Positions 14,476 through 22,140 of a stretch of DNA of 22,140 nucleotides are shown piece after piece. The notes under the pieces were generated by a model. That model was not told where the DNA came from and ran no database searches. It was given only the letters and a program-made list of their open reading frames with translations. Position 1 is the first letter of the stretch. Each line of letters opens with the position of its first letter. Both the position numbers and the translations under genes were made by a program. The stretch covers positions 1-22,140 of the forward strand of contig DIFQ01000002.1 of assembly GCA_002419215.1 (NCBI GenBank). Direction: 5' to 3'. The DNA is from Syntrophaceae bacterium UBA5744 (GTDB lineage: Bacteria; Desulfobacterota; Syntrophia; Syntrophales; UBA2192).

Positions 14476-15699
14476 TTAAAAGAATTCGGAAAACCACTTT
14501 TGAATTTTCTTGGTGGTGCGTCCCCACCATCCGCCGCTGCGACGGGTGCCGCGCCGCGACACCCGCCTGCTTCCGTAAACCACGAGCCCCACGGCCGTGG
14601 CATGAAGCGGGCTGTTCACGACATCCGTGAGCCCGCTGACTCCCATGGGGAGCCCCTTCCGGACGGGCATCTGGAAGACCCGCTCGGCAAGCTCCGTGAT
14701 GCCGGACAGAAGCGCCGTGCCCCCCGTGAGAACGATGCCCGCCGTGAGGTGATCCTCGTAACCCGCCTTGACGAATTCCTTGTTGACGAGCGAGAAGATC
14801 TCCTCCATCCGAGGTTCGATGATCTCCCCCAGGATCTGCCGGGAAACCCTCCGGGCCTCCCTCCCGCCCACGCTGGGCACCTCGATCGTGTCGCTCTGGG
14901 GGATCATGAAGGTGTTCGCGCAGCCGAACTTGAGCTTCATCTTCTCGGCCTCGATGACCGGGGTCCGAAGCCCGATGGAGATGTCGTTTGTCAGGTAATT
15001 GCCGCCGATGGGCAGGACGGCCGTGTGCTTGATGCTCCCCTCGCGGTAGATGGCGATGTCCGTCGTTCCGCCGCCGATGTCCACGAGCGCCACGCCGAGT
15101 TCCTTCTCGTCGGCGGACAGGACGGCCTCGGCCGTGGCGAGCTGCTCCAGGATGATCTCGTCGATGTCGAGGCCCACGCGGTTTACGCTCTTGATGATGT
15201 TCTGCGTCGAGGCCGTGGCCCCCGTCACGATGTGGACCTTCGCCTCGAGCCGCACGCCCGCCATCCCCACGGGGTTCTTGACCCCTTCCTGCTCGTCGAC
15301 GATGTAGTGCTGGGGCAGCACGTGCAGGATCTCCCGATCCAGCGGGATGCTGATGGCCCTGGCGGCGTCGATGGCGCGCCGCACGTCCATCTCCTCGACC
15401 TCGCGGCCCTGGACGGCGACGATGCCGTGGCTGTTCATGCTCTTGATGTGGCTGCCGGAGACCCCCGTGAAGACGGAGCTCACCTCGACGCCGGACATGA
15501 ACTCGGCTTCCTCGACGGCCTTCTTGATGGATTCGATGGTGCTCTCGATATTGACGACGACCCCCTTGCGCAGCCCCTCCGTGGGAGCGCAGCCCAGCCC
15601 GATGATGTCGATGCCGGTGTTGGTCAGCTCGGCCACGACGGCCGTCACCTTCGTTGTCCCGATGTCGAGGCCCGTCACGATGTTGATTTTCTTCGCCAT
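14476..15699 (-). CDS. ftsA: Cell division protein FtsA
   Basis: FtsA is an actin-like ATPase that tethers FtsZ filaments to the membrane and recruits later division proteins. The 407-residue product has phosphate-1 motif GLDIGTTK (10-17), a 1C domain inserted after about residue 85 in place of actin subdomain 1B, phosphate-2 motif DIGGGTTD (207-214) and the adenosine motif VLTGGTALLSGI. The C-terminus is an Arg-rich stretch (SRRVSRRGTRRSGG), then the amphipathic helix KKIQKWFSEFF, the usual membrane-targeting sequence. The ATG at 15699 has AGGAGTGAAGGA just upstream. The 144-base gap to ftsQ carries a period-8 repeat at its far end and no defensible promoter. Confidence 0.98.
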   Translation of the reverse strand: MAKKINIVTGLDIGTTKVTAVVAELTNTGIDIIGLGCAPTEGLRKGVVVNIESTIESIKKAVEEAEFMSGVEVSSVFTGVSGSHIKSMNSHGIVAVQGREVEEMDVRRAIDAARAISIPLDREILHVLPQHYIVDEQEGVKNPVGMAGVRLEAKVHIVTGATASTQNIIKSVNRVGLDIDEIILEQLATAEAVLSADEKELGVALVDIGGGTTDIAIYREGSIKHTAVLPIGGNYLTNDISIGLRTPVIEAEKMKLKFGCANTFMIPQSDTIEVPSVGGREARRVSRQILGEIIEPRMEEIFSLVNKEFVKAGYEDHLTAGIVLTGGTALLSGITELAERVFQMPVRKGLPMGVSGLTDVVNSPLHATAVGLVVYGSRRVSRRGTRRSGGWWGRTTKKIQKWFSEFF

Positions 15700-15800
15700 T
15701 CCTTCACTCCTGTGAATGCCGACAGCCTGTTTCCATCCAAAGCCTGCATTCGCTGTTCTCAGCTATCCGAATCGCCCGCCGGCTGCCCGCCAGCTGAAAG

Positions 15801-15845
15801 GTTCTCCAACGTTCTCACCTTCCCAGCTTCTCACCTTCTTCTTCT
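15801..15845. repeat. Period-8 repeat directly behind ftsQ
   Basis: Read with the transcript (- strand), the repeat starts at the ftsQ stop codon and contains the octads GGTGAGAA, GCTGGGAA, GGTGAGAA in register (GGTGAGAA copies at 15819-15812 and 15835-15828). It ends with GTTGGAGAAC, which is also found behind the radical SAM gene. It occupies about a third of the 144-base gap to ftsA. Confidence 0.75.
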
Positions 15846-16674
15846 ATGCCCTCACTCCCCCCGACACCTTGACCGGCACCCGGAAATCGCGATGCTGTAC
15901 CGTCACCTTGCCGGGATTGTTGAGATCGATGATGAAATACCCCGAGAGATTGCGCCTCGCCAGGTCGGCCAGCACGGGCTTCATGCGCCTGAGCTTCGAG
16001 TCGTAGTCGCCGAAGCCGAGCTTGAGGCAGAGCCCCTCGGCAAAGAGCGAAAGCCCGAACAGATCGTCCCCGTGGACCTCCGAGATGTTGCGGATCTCGG
16101 GGACCTCCGTGTAGGAAGCCATGAAGTCGAGCAGTTCGAGCGACTTGAGGATCATCTCCCGGTTTTCCTCTCCCTTCCGGTAGAATCCCGTCAGCACGGG
16201 CAGATCCGTCTTCTCGCCGCTCGCGATCTTCTCGAAGGTCGTGCCGTCGCGTTCGATGAAGTACAGGCCGTCTCCCCGCTCGATGAGGGCCACGGGTTTG
16301 CGCTCCGTGACCTCGATGACGAGCCGGTCGGGGAAATCCCGCCTCACGGAGACCTCCTTCACCCAGGGGTTCGTCTTGACCTTCCTGGCCACGGCGCCCA
16401 GGTTGGTCATGAGGATGTTCTGCGAGGGCTTGAGCCCCGTCAGTTCGATGACCACGTCGCTCGGGAGCCTTTCGGTGCCCTTCACCAGCGTTTCCTTCAT
16501 CTGGAAGTAGGGCGACACGATGACGAAGTTGTAGGCGAAGATGAGCAGCGAGGCGATCACGACCACGCAGGTCATCAGGAGAACCGTCTTGCCGATCTCG
16601 ACGAGGATCCTCCTCGAGCGCCGGCGCGTCCGGTTCAGCCGTGTTTCAACCGATGAGCGGAAGGATCGTCTCAA
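15844..16674 (-). CDS. ftsQ: Cell division protein FtsQ (POTRA domain)
   Basis: The 276-residue product is a bitopic division protein that links FtsB/FtsL to the ring. It has a very basic cytoplasmic N-terminus, one transmembrane helix (about 29-51), then a POTRA domain (about 56-125; KGTERLPSDVVIELTGL, NPWVKEVSVRRDFPDRLVIEVTERKPVAL) and the FtsQ beta domain up to about 265. The start is TTG at 16674: no ATG or GTG is available before the helix. GGGGAGGAG ends at the right distance upstream, inside the last codons of murB, and the murB stop is one base away. This layout implies translational coupling. A ddl (D-Ala ligase) gene often lies between murB and ftsQ in proteobacteria and is missing here. 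Confidence 0.95.
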   Translation of the reverse strand: MRRSFRSSVETRLNRTRRRSRRILVEIGKTVLLMTCVVVIASLLIFAYNFVIVSPYFQMKETLVKGTERLPSDVVIELTGLKPSQNILMTNLGAVARKVKTNPWVKEVSVRRDFPDRLVIEVTERKPVALIERGDGLYFIERDGTTFEKIASGEKTDLPVLTGFYRKGEENREMILKSLELLDFMASYTEVPEIRNISEVHGDDLFGLSLFAEGLCLKLGFGDYDSKLRRMKPVLADLARRNLSGYFIIDLNNPGKVTVQHRDFRVPVKVSGGVRA

Positions 16675-16675
16675 C

Positions 16676-17599
16676 TCACTCCTCCCCGATGATTTTCACC
16701 TCGGGCTCCAGGGCGATGCCCTTCGTCTCGAGGACCTTCTTTTGCACGAGCTCGATGAGCCCGATAATATCCCTTGCCGTGGCGCTTCCGAGGTTCACGA
16801 TGAAATTGCCGTGCATTTCCGAGACCTGGGCCCCGCCGATCCGTGCCCCCTTGAGGCCCGCCTCGTCGATGATTTTCCCCGCGGGCATGCCCTTCGGGTT
16901 CTTGAAGATGGAGCCGGCGCTGCGATACTGGAGCGGGTGCTTCCCCGTGCGGGTTCGAAGGATTTCCCGGATGCGCCCCTCGACGGCCTCGCGATTGCCG
17001 CGGGCAAGCACGAAGACGCCGCCGGCGACACAGGCTCCCTCGGGCAGGGCCAGGTCGCGGTACTGAAACTGCAGGGCCTCCCGCTTGCAGGACATGATGT
17101 TCCCCCCGCCGTTGAGGAGGTCCACGGACTCGATGACGTCCTTCAACTCGCTGCCCCAGGCCCCGGCGTTCATCCGGATGCCGCCCCCGACGCTGCCGGG
17201 GATGCCGGCGCAGAACTCCATGCCCGCAAGCGCCTCTTTCGCCGTGAGGGCCACCACCTCGGCAAGCGATGCGCCCGCCTCGGCGAGAATCGCCGCGCGG
17301 TCCTGCCCGCGGTCCTCGACGCGGACTGCCCGAAGGCCCTTCGTGGAGACGATGACGCCGCGAAACCCGTCGTCGCGGACGATGAGGTTGGTGCCGTTGC
17401 CCACGAAGAAGACGGCGATCCCTTCGGCACGCAGGAAGGCGACGATCCTGCCCAGCTCGGCCACGCTCTCCGGGGAAACGAGCGCGTCGGCCCTTCCCCC
17501 CACGCCGATGGAGGTGTGGCGGTCCATGCACTCGTCGAAGAGCACCGTGCCTGTCGCCAGCTCCATCAGCTTCCGTTTCCATTCCGTCGTGCGCTTCAT
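16676..17599 (-). CDS. murB: UDP-N-acetylenolpyruvoylglucosamine reductase MurB
   Basis: MurB reduces UDP-GlcNAc-enolpyruvate to UDP-MurNAc with FAD and NADPH in the cytoplasm. The 307-residue product has the FAD-binding GNGTNLIVRD (67-76), PGSVGGGIRMNAGAWG (134-149) and the catalytic Ser230 in SAGSIFKNP (227-235). A Glu near the end (LEPEVKIIG) fits the second catalytic acid. SIGVGGRAD (30-38) opens the FAD domain. The open frame extends to 17659 through a period-8 repeat. The ATG at 17599 (MKRTTEWKRKL) is preferred, with GAAGG upstream, though an ATG at 17566 cannot be excluded. A 177-base gap with a two-armed repeat separates it from murC. Confidence 0.97.
   Translation of the reverse strand: MKRTTEWKRKLMELATGTVLFDECMDRHTSIGVGGRADALVSPESVAELGRIVAFLRAEGIAVFFVGNGTNLIVRDDGFRGVIVSTKGLRAVRVEDRGQDRAAILAEAGASLAEVVALTAKEALAGMEFCAGIPGSVGGGIRMNAGAWGSELKDVIESVDLLNGGGNIMSCKREALQFQYRDLALPEGACVAGGVFVLARGNREAVEGRIREILRTRTGKHPLQYRSAGSIFKNPKGMPAGKIIDEAGLKGARIGGAQVSEMHGNFIVNLGSATARDIIGLIELVQKKVLETKGIALEPEVKIIGEE
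16679..16687 (-). promoter_or_regulatory. Ribosome binding site of ftsQ inside murB
   Basis: GGGGAGGAG on the - strand encodes the last Gly-Glu-Glu of MurB and ends six or so bases before the TTG that starts ftsQ. A match this strong decides in favour of the TTG start and ties ftsQ translation to that of murB. Confidence 0.75.
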
Positions 17600-17621
17600 G
17601 ACAGCCTTCGCCGTTTCGGCA

Positions 17622-17719
17622 GTGAAGTGAGGAAGAGCGGAAGTGAGGAAGCGCGGCAAAGATTTTTTCTTTTCTCTGTGTCCGCTCTTCTGCTCTTCCT
17701 AACCTCCTAACTTCCGTCT
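17622..17719. repeat. Bipartite period-8 spacer repeat between murC and murB
   Basis: On the + strand the left arm (17622-17656) has octads GGAAGAGC, GGAAGTGA and GGAAGCGC. The right arm (17681-17719) has near-complementary octads such as CCGCTCTT and CTGCTCTT, then CCTAACCT and CCTAACTT. About 25 AT-rich bases lie between them. In the transcript (- strand) the purine arm comes first, as in the repeat at 1013-1137; in both cases this arm ends with CGGACA. The arms can pair imperfectly, for example GAAGAGCGG with CCGCGCTTC at eight of nine positions. Confidence 0.85.
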
Positions 17720-17776
17720 TTTCAGAAAGGGATGGCAGCCGCCGAGGGGTGGTGTGGAGGGGTCACCCCGCCCGCC

Positions 17777-19162
17777 TCAGCGGCTTGCCTTCTCCTCCTT
17801 GGCCTTTTTCAGAAACTCCGTCCCCACCTTCCAGACGCTGCCGGCGCCCTGCGTGATGATCACATCGCCGGGACGCGCCGTTTCGAGGAGGTGGTTCACG
17901 ATCCCGTCGGCGGACGGGATGTACGTCGTGTTCTTGTGCCCCACGGCCTCGATACCCTTGAAGAGGTTGAAGGACGTCACGCCCTCGATGGGCGACTCGC
18001 TCGCGGGGTAGATGTCCATGAGGATGAGCCGATCCGCGTCGGGGAAGCACGTGAGGAACTCCTTGTACAGGGCCCGCGTGCGCGTGTAGCGGTGCGGCTG
18101 GAAGACGACGATCAGGCGCCCCTTCCAGAGCTGCCTGGCCGCTTTCAGCGTGGCCAGGATCTCCGTGGGGTGGTGGCCGTAGTCATCGACGACGGTGATT
18201 CCGTTCACCTCGCCCTTCACCTCGAGGCGGCGCTGCACGCCGTGGTAGGCGGCAAGCCCGTCCCGGATCGCCGCGAACTCCAGATCGAGCTCCCGGGCCA
18301 CGGCGAAGGCCGCCATGGAGTTGAGCACGTTGAACAGGCCCGGCACGTTCAGCGTGATCTCGCCCAGGCGAACCCCCTTGTGGTAGAGCGTGTAGCGCGA
18401 CAGGGGGCCCTCGAGGGAGATGTTTTTCGCCTGGTAGTCGGCCCCGTCGGAAACCCCGTAGGTGAGCGTCTTGCGCTTGATCTGCGGGAAGATCTCCTTG
18501 ACGTGCGCATCGTCGATGCACAGGATCGTCACCCCGTAGAAGGGCACGATGTTGGCGAAGCGGACGAAGGCCTCCTTGATGTCGTCGATGTCCCGGTAGT
18601 AGTCCAGGTGCTCGCGGTCGATGTTCGTGATCACGGCGATCGTGGGCGAGAGCTTCAGGAAGGAGCCGTCGCTCTCGTCGGCTTCGGCCACGATGACTTC
18701 GCCGTCGCCCAGCCTCGCGTTGCTGCCGATCGACGAGAGCTTCCCGCCGATGACCATGGTGGGGTCGAGGCCCCCGTGGGCGAGGATCGTCGAGACCATG
18801 GAGGTCGTCGTCGTCTTGCCGTGCATGCCGGACACGGCGACGGAGAACTTCATCTTGAGAAGCTCCGCCAGCATTTCGGCCCGGGGGATGACGGGGATGT
18901 TGCGCCGGTGGGCCTCCAGGACTTCGGGGTTGTCGGCCTTCACGGCCGTGGAGGTGACCACCACGTCGGCCGTCTCCAGGTTGGATTCCCGGTGGCCGTA
19001 ATGGATGCGGGCTCCCATCGAGGAGAGCCGCTGCGTGGTGTCCGATTCCATCAGGTCGGAGCCGCTGATCGAGTAGCCCAGGTTGAGGAGAACCTCCGCG
19101 ATCCCGCTCATGCCGATCCCCCCGATCCCCACGAAGTGGATCCGCTGGACTTTTCGCTTCAT
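17777..19162 (-). CDS. murC: UDP-N-acetylmuramate--L-alanine ligase MurC
   Basis: MurC adds L-alanine to UDP-MurNAc using ATP, the first amino-acid step of the stem peptide. The 461-residue product shows all three Mur-ligase domains: the UDP-binding Rossmann part with IHFVGIGGIGMSGIAEVL (8-25), the ATP loop GMHGKTTTT (112-120), then VAEADESDGSFLKL and ITNIDREHLDYY in the central domain, and DDYGHHPTEI and FQPHRYTRTRAL in the C-terminal domain. The last two are specific to MurC. The ATG at 19162 begins right before the Rossmann motif. An ATG at 19189 is possible; a GTG at 19198 lies in the period-7 repeat and is unlikely. Confidence 0.98.
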   Translation of the reverse strand: MKRKVQRIHFVGIGGIGMSGIAEVLLNLGYSISGSDLMESDTTQRLSSMGARIHYGHRESNLETADVVVTSTAVKADNPEVLEAHRRNIPVIPRAEMLAELLKMKFSVAVSGMHGKTTTTSMVSTILAHGGLDPTMVIGGKLSSIGSNARLGDGEVIVAEADESDGSFLKLSPTIAVITNIDREHLDYYRDIDDIKEAFVRFANIVPFYGVTILCIDDAHVKEIFPQIKRKTLTYGVSDGADYQAKNISLEGPLSRYTLYHKGVRLGEITLNVPGLFNVLNSMAAFAVARELDLEFAAIRDGLAAYHGVQRRLEVKGEVNGITVVDDYGHHPTEILATLKAARQLWKGRLIVVFQPHRYTRTRALYKEFLTCFPDADRLILMDIYPASESPIEGVTSFNLFKGIEAVGHKNTTYIPSADGIVNHLLETARPGDVIITQGAGSVWKVGTEFLKKAKEEKASR

Positions 19163-19194
19163 CAAGTCTCTTCTGATTCCGTTTTGCATTTCTT

Positions 19195-19226
19195 TCACTG
19201 GTCACCGATCACTGGTCACTGGTCAC
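19195..19226. repeat. Period-7 repeat (TGACCAG) at the murG 3' end
   Basis: On the - strand, units TGACCAG, TGACCAG, TGATCGG and TGACCAG follow each other, and TGA recurs exactly every seven bases (19225, 19218, 19211, 19204, 19197). The first TGA is the stop codon of murG. Because seven is not a multiple of three, the unit places a stop codon in all three frames. It fills half of the 60-base gap to murC. Confidence 0.85.
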
Positions 19227-20308
19227 CGGCGCTCCGCCAGGAGCGCCATGCATTCGTCCACGATGTCCGCCGCGGCCCGGGCGTTTCCGAGGCCTGCGGC
19301 CTTCCGCTCCATCTCCTCGATCTTCCCCGGGTCCTGTGCAAGCCGCCGGATGAGCCCCGAGAGGCTTTCCCCCGTGAGGTCCCTTTCGGGGATCATCGCG
19401 GCTGCACCCCTGTTGACAAGGAGTTCGGCGTTTTTCGTCTGGTGGTCGTTCACGGCAAAGGGGAAGGGGATGAATATCGCCGCCTTGCCGCTTGCCGTGA
19501 TCTCCGCGATCGACGTGGCCCCCGCCCGGCAGACGAGCAGGTCTGCCTCCCCGTAGGCTGCGGCCATGTCCGTGATGAAGGGCAGCACCTTCGCCTCCAT
19601 CGCCTGATCGCGGTATCCCTGTGTCACGGCCTCCACGTCGTCCTTTCCCGTCTGGTGGATGATCCGGAGCCTGCCCTTCAGGTCCCCGAGGCGGGGCAGC
19701 GCCTCCAGGACGGCCAGGTTGATCCGGTGTGCCCCCTGGCTTCCCCCGAACACGAGAATCGTCATGGCACCGCCCGGTTTCCTCTCCCGCTTCGGCGCCC
19801 CGGCGATGGCTGCCCGGATGGGGTTTCCCGTCACGAGGACCCGGTCTTTGCGAAACCAGCCCGCCGTCTCGGGGAAGCTCACGAAGATCCTGTCCGCAAA
19901 TCTCCCGAGGATCTTGTTCGTCTCGCCCGGGATGGCGTTCTGCTCGGCAATGGCCGTCGGTACACCCATGAAGCGGGCCGCCAGCACGGCCGGCCCCGAC
20001 GCGTAGCCGCCAACCCCGATCACAACGCGCGGCTTGAAGCCCCGGATGATCCGGCTCGACTGGATCAGGCTCGGCGGGATCTTCGCCAGCGCCGCCAGCG
20101 ACCTTGCGATGCCCCGCCCCTTGATCCCCTCGACCTCGAGTGTCGCCAGGGGAAAGCCGACCTGCGGCAGCACCCGGGCCTCGATCCCGCGCTTCGTCCC
20201 GATGAAAAGAACCTCGTTTTCCGTGCCGCGCCTGCGGAACTCCTCCGCGATGGCCACTCCCGGGAAGAGGTGCCCTCCCGTTCCTCCCCCCGCGATCACG
20301 ATCTTCAC
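19223..20308 (-). CDS. murG: UDP-GlcNAc:MurNAc-pentapeptide-PP-undecaprenol GlcNAc transferase MurG
   Basis: MurG converts lipid I into lipid II on the inner face of the membrane. The 361-residue GT-B protein shows GGGTGGHLFPG (7-17), the second Gly-rich loop GVGGYASGP, EQNAIPGETNK, the C-domain loop FGGSQGAHRIN and the UDP-GlcNAc site CRAGATSIAEI plus PFPFAVNDHQTKNA. The start is GTG at 20308, which overlaps the ftsW stop in a GTGA four-base arrangement. The long open frame that continues to 21220 is only a shadow of ftsW. The ribosome binding site (a G-rich run about ten bases upstream) is modest, so coupling to ftsW is likely. The stop codon is the first TGA of a period-7 repeat. Confidence 0.98.
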   Translation of the reverse strand: MKIVIAGGGTGGHLFPGVAIAEEFRRRGTENEVLFIGTKRGIEARVLPQVGFPLATLEVEGIKGRGIARSLAALAKIPPSLIQSSRIIRGFKPRVVIGVGGYASGPAVLAARFMGVPTAIAEQNAIPGETNKILGRFADRIFVSFPETAGWFRKDRVLVTGNPIRAAIAGAPKRERKPGGAMTILVFGGSQGAHRINLAVLEALPRLGDLKGRLRIIHQTGKDDVEAVTQGYRDQAMEAKVLPFITDMAAAYGEADLLVCRAGATSIAEITASGKAAIFIPFPFAVNDHQTKNAELLVNRGAAAMIPERDLTGESLSGLIRRLAQDPGKIEEMERKAAGLGNARAAADIVDECMALLAERR

Positions 20309-21438
20309 GTGGCGGACCCCCTGGGGGTCGACTTCTGGTACGTCGACAGGTTCAGCAGGATCCCGACGGCCATGCAGCTCACGATGAGCGCCGTGCCCCC
20401 GTAGGACAAAAAGGGCAGTGCCATGCCCTTCGTGGGGATGAGCCCCATGACGCCTGCGATATTGATGAAGGCCTCCATCGCGAGCAGGATCGTGATGCCC
20501 GATGCCAGCAGGCTCCCGAAGTTGTCCTGGACGCGGAAGGCGATCACGAATCCCCTGAAGATCAACAGGCCGAAGAGCACGATGACCGTGCAGATCCCGA
20601 TGAAGCCGCTCTCCTCGGCGATGATCGAGAGGATGAAGTCCGTGTGCGGCTCGGGCAGGTAGAAGAGCTTCTGCATCCCGTCGCCCAGCCCCACGCCGAA
20701 AGGCCCCCCCGACCCGAAAGACAGGAAGGACTGGATGATCTGGAACCCCTTGTGCTGGGGGTCCTTCCAGGGGTCCAGGAAGGTGGTCCAGCGGTCCATG
20801 CGGTAACCCTTCATCATGACGAGGGTCACCGCCACGGGGACGAGGGCCAGCATGGAGGCGGCGAGGTAGCGGAACCGCGCGCCGGCGATGTAGAGAACCG
20901 ACAGGGCCACGGCCATGATCAGCACGGCCGAGCCGAAGTCGGGCTGCTTCACGATGAGCGCCACGGGCACCAGGACGACGGCCAGCGGCACGATGAACCC
21001 CTTCAGGAACTCCTGGATGTGGGCCGATTTGCGCGTCAGGTAGTGGGCGAGGAAGATGACAACGAGGACCTTGACGAGCTCGGCCACCTGGAAGGTGAAA
21101 AACCCGAGATTGAGCCAGCGCCGCGCCCCGCCCTTCGTGACGCCGATGCCGGGCAGAAAGATCGCGACCAGCAGGACGATCGAGATCCCCAGGCCCGCGT
21201 AGGCGACCCCGCGCAGCCACGTATAGGGCATCTTCATGAGGCCGATCATGGCCGCAAGCCCCATGATCAGGAAGAGGATCTGCTTCTTGAGGAAGTAGTA
21301 CCCGTCGCCGTTGTACTTCTGCACGGCGAGCATGTAACTGGAGCTGTAGATCATCACGGTGCCGAAGGCGATGAGCACCAGCACGATGAAAAACAGGATG
21401 AAGTCGGGTCGTCTTCCCCTTGCAGGTGTTTCGGCCAT
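20305..21438 (-). CDS. ftsW: Septal peptidoglycan polymerase FtsW (SEDS family)
   Basis: FtsW is a multi-pass glycosyltransferase that polymerises lipid II at the septum with its partner FtsI. The 377-residue product has about ten hydrophobic helices and the family motifs GTVMIYSSS near the start, GGARRWLNLG, KQPDFGSAVL, GLGDGMQKLFYLPEPHTDFILSIIAEE (split by the usual conserved Glu and Pro residues) and LPFLSYGGT near the end. A TTG at 21450 overlaps the murD stop but sits directly against the ribosome binding site AGAGGAA. The ATG at 21438 is chosen, with a rather long spacing of about 12 bases. It overlaps murG by four bases. Confidence 0.97.
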   Translation of the reverse strand: MAETPARGRRPDFILFFIVLVLIAFGTVMIYSSSYMLAVQKYNGDGYYFLKKQILFLIMGLAAMIGLMKMPYTWLRGVAYAGLGISIVLLVAIFLPGIGVTKGGARRWLNLGFFTFQVAELVKVLVVIFLAHYLTRKSAHIQEFLKGFIVPLAVVLVPVALIVKQPDFGSAVLIMAVALSVLYIAGARFRYLAASMLALVPVAVTLVMMKGYRMDRWTTFLDPWKDPQHKGFQIIQSFLSFGSGGPFGVGLGDGMQKLFYLPEPHTDFILSIIAEESGFIGICTVIVLFGLLIFRGFVIAFRVQDNFGSLLASGITILLAMEAFINIAGVMGLIPTKGMALPFLSYGGTALIVSCMAVGILLNLSTYQKSTPRGSAT

Positions 21439-21446
21439 AAGCTTGC

Positions 21447-22140
21447 TCAATTCCTCTGCGCTTCGGTTTTGCGGTCTCTGAGACGGGTTACGGTCTCCTT
21501 GAACACCTCGCCCCGGTGGGCGTAACTGCGGAACTCGTCGAAGCTTGCGCAGCCGGGCGAGAGCAGCACCACGTCGCCGGGCACGGCATGCTCCCAGGCT
21601 CTCTGCACCGCCTCGCTCATCGTCGGGGCCGACTGCGTCTCCACGATGCCGCCGATCCGGGCCCCGATCCGCTCGCGGGCCTCGCCGAAGAGCACGATCT
21701 CCTTGACGTGCCTGCGGATGAACGGCTCCAGGGTCTCGAAGTCCCCGTTCTTGTCGCGGCCGCCCATCAGCAGGATGACGGGCGCCTCGAAGGCCTCCAG
21801 GGCCCTCGCCACGGCGCTCACGTTCGTCCCCTTCGAGTCGTCGTAGAAAGCCACCCCGCCTTTCTCGCCGGCCGGCTCGATGCGGTGGGCGAGCCCCGTG
21901 AAGCTCTCCACGGCCTCGACGATCGCGCCGGGCGTGCAGCCGGCATATCGTGCCGCCATGACGGCGGCCATGACGTTCTCCACGTTGTGGCGCCCGGGGA
22001 TCCGGATCATGGAAGCCGGATAGGTTTCGATCTCCCTGCCCCCGGCCCGGTACGTGAGCCTGTTTTCCCGCAGGCCCATGCCCTCGGCGGGTTGAGACGT
22101 CGTGCTGAAAAAGGCCACACGCGCCTCGAGCCGCCCGGCC
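21447..22140 (-). CDS. murD: UDP-N-acetylmuramoylalanine--D-glutamate ligase MurD, 5' partial
   Basis: Only the C-terminal 230 residues lie in the window; the frame is open to the right edge, so the GTG at 22118 is not the true start. MurD adds D-glutamate to UDP-MurNAc-L-Ala with ATP. Visible parts are RIPGRHNVENVMAAVMAA at the end of the central domain, GLAHRIE, FYDDSKGTN (DSKATN in most homologues, so Gly replaces Ala), LLMGGRDKNGDF and LLSPGCASFDEFRSYAHRG, with VFKETVTRL near the end. The last two motifs are typical of MurD. The stop codon lies nine bases before the chosen ftsW start. The ATP loop and the start codon lie outside the window, where mraY and murF would be expected. Confidence 0.96.
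   Translation of the reverse strand, partial: AGRLEARVAFFSTTSQPAEGMGLRENRLTYRAGGREIETYPASMIRIPGRHNVENVMAAVMAARYAGCTPGAIVEAVESFTGLAHRIEPAGEKGGVAFYDDSKGTNVSAVARALEAFEAPVILLMGGRDKNGDFETLEPFIRRHVKEIVLFGEARERIGARIGGIVETQSAPTMSEAVQRAWEHAVPGDVVLLSPGCASFDEFRSYAHRGEVFKETVTRLRDRKTEAQRN

Noticed and set aside
19196..19198. GTG start for murC
   Set aside because: The GTG is made by the period-7 repeat and adds a non-conserved leader. The ATG at 19162 stands directly before the conserved Rossmann motif.
20309..21220. Upstream extension of the murG frame
   Set aside because: The frame stays open through ftsW but encodes a Gly/Arg/His-rich shadow peptide. MurG homology begins exactly at the GTG at 20308.
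21448..21450. TTG start for ftsW overlapping the murD stop
   Set aside because: The ribosome binding site touches the TTG, which is too close; the ATG at 21438 is more plausible, though not certain.
17777..22140. Disruption or frameshift in the dcw genes
   Set aside because: All frames are intact with complete motifs; murD is partial only because the window ends.

Overview
This window looks like a chromosomal segment of a GC-rich Gram-negative bacterium, most likely a member of the Desulfobacterota (former Deltaproteobacteria). The reasons are the gene order of the division and cell-wall (dcw) cluster, a radical SAM gene directly behind ftsZ, exported lipoproteins, an RND-type periplasmic adaptor and one convincing sigma-54 promoter. 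The taxonomic placement is inference; no rRNA or tRNA gene was seen.

Layout from left to right. Positions 1-4264 (+ strand) hold a MacAB/DevBCA-like export operon: a periplasmic adaptor (cut by the window edge), an ABC ATPase and two FtsX-like permeases. Positions 4296-8936 (- strand) hold three exported proteins, transcribed from the right: a PLC/P1-nuclease-like protein with a possible beta-rich C-terminal half, an alpha/beta-hydrolase lipoprotein and a neutral-ceramidase-like lipoprotein. Together they suggest a cell-surface or periplasmic lipid-processing set. Positions 9181-9567 (-) hold a FtsB/DivIC-type septum protein. Positions 9568-10262 form a gene-poor stretch with a possible sigma-70 promoter and, at its right end, a sigma-54 promoter that serves a 60-residue, two-helix membrane protein (10263-10445, +). 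Positions 10595-11491 (-) hold a protein with two gamma-glutamylcyclotransferase-like domains and its own sigma-70-type promoter. Positions 11593-22140 (-) hold the downstream part of a dcw operon read from right to left: murD (partial), ftsW, murG, murC, murB, ftsQ, ftsA, ftsZ, then the radical SAM gene.

The dcw genes work together. MurD, MurC and MurB make UDP-MurNAc-peptide precursors, MurG finishes lipid II, FtsW polymerises it at the septum, and FtsQ, FtsA, FtsZ and the separate FtsB build and anchor the division ring. Most junctions are tight: a 4-base overlap, 1-base gaps, and gaps of 8-14 bases. ftsQ appears to start at TTG, with its Shine-Dalgarno sequence inside the end of murB.

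The most unusual signal is in the spacers. Six of the eight same-strand gaps longer than 50 bases carry short degenerate tandem repeats of period 8 (GGAAGTTA or GGAAGAGC type) or period 7 (TGACCAG type), usually starting at or just behind a stop codon. Two copies 14 kb apart match at 29 of 32 positions. Other points worth a second look are the sigma-54 promoter with upstream palindromes, the double cyclotransferase whose first domain seems to lack its catalytic Glu, and the ceramidase-like protein that seems to lack the usual nucleophilic Ser.
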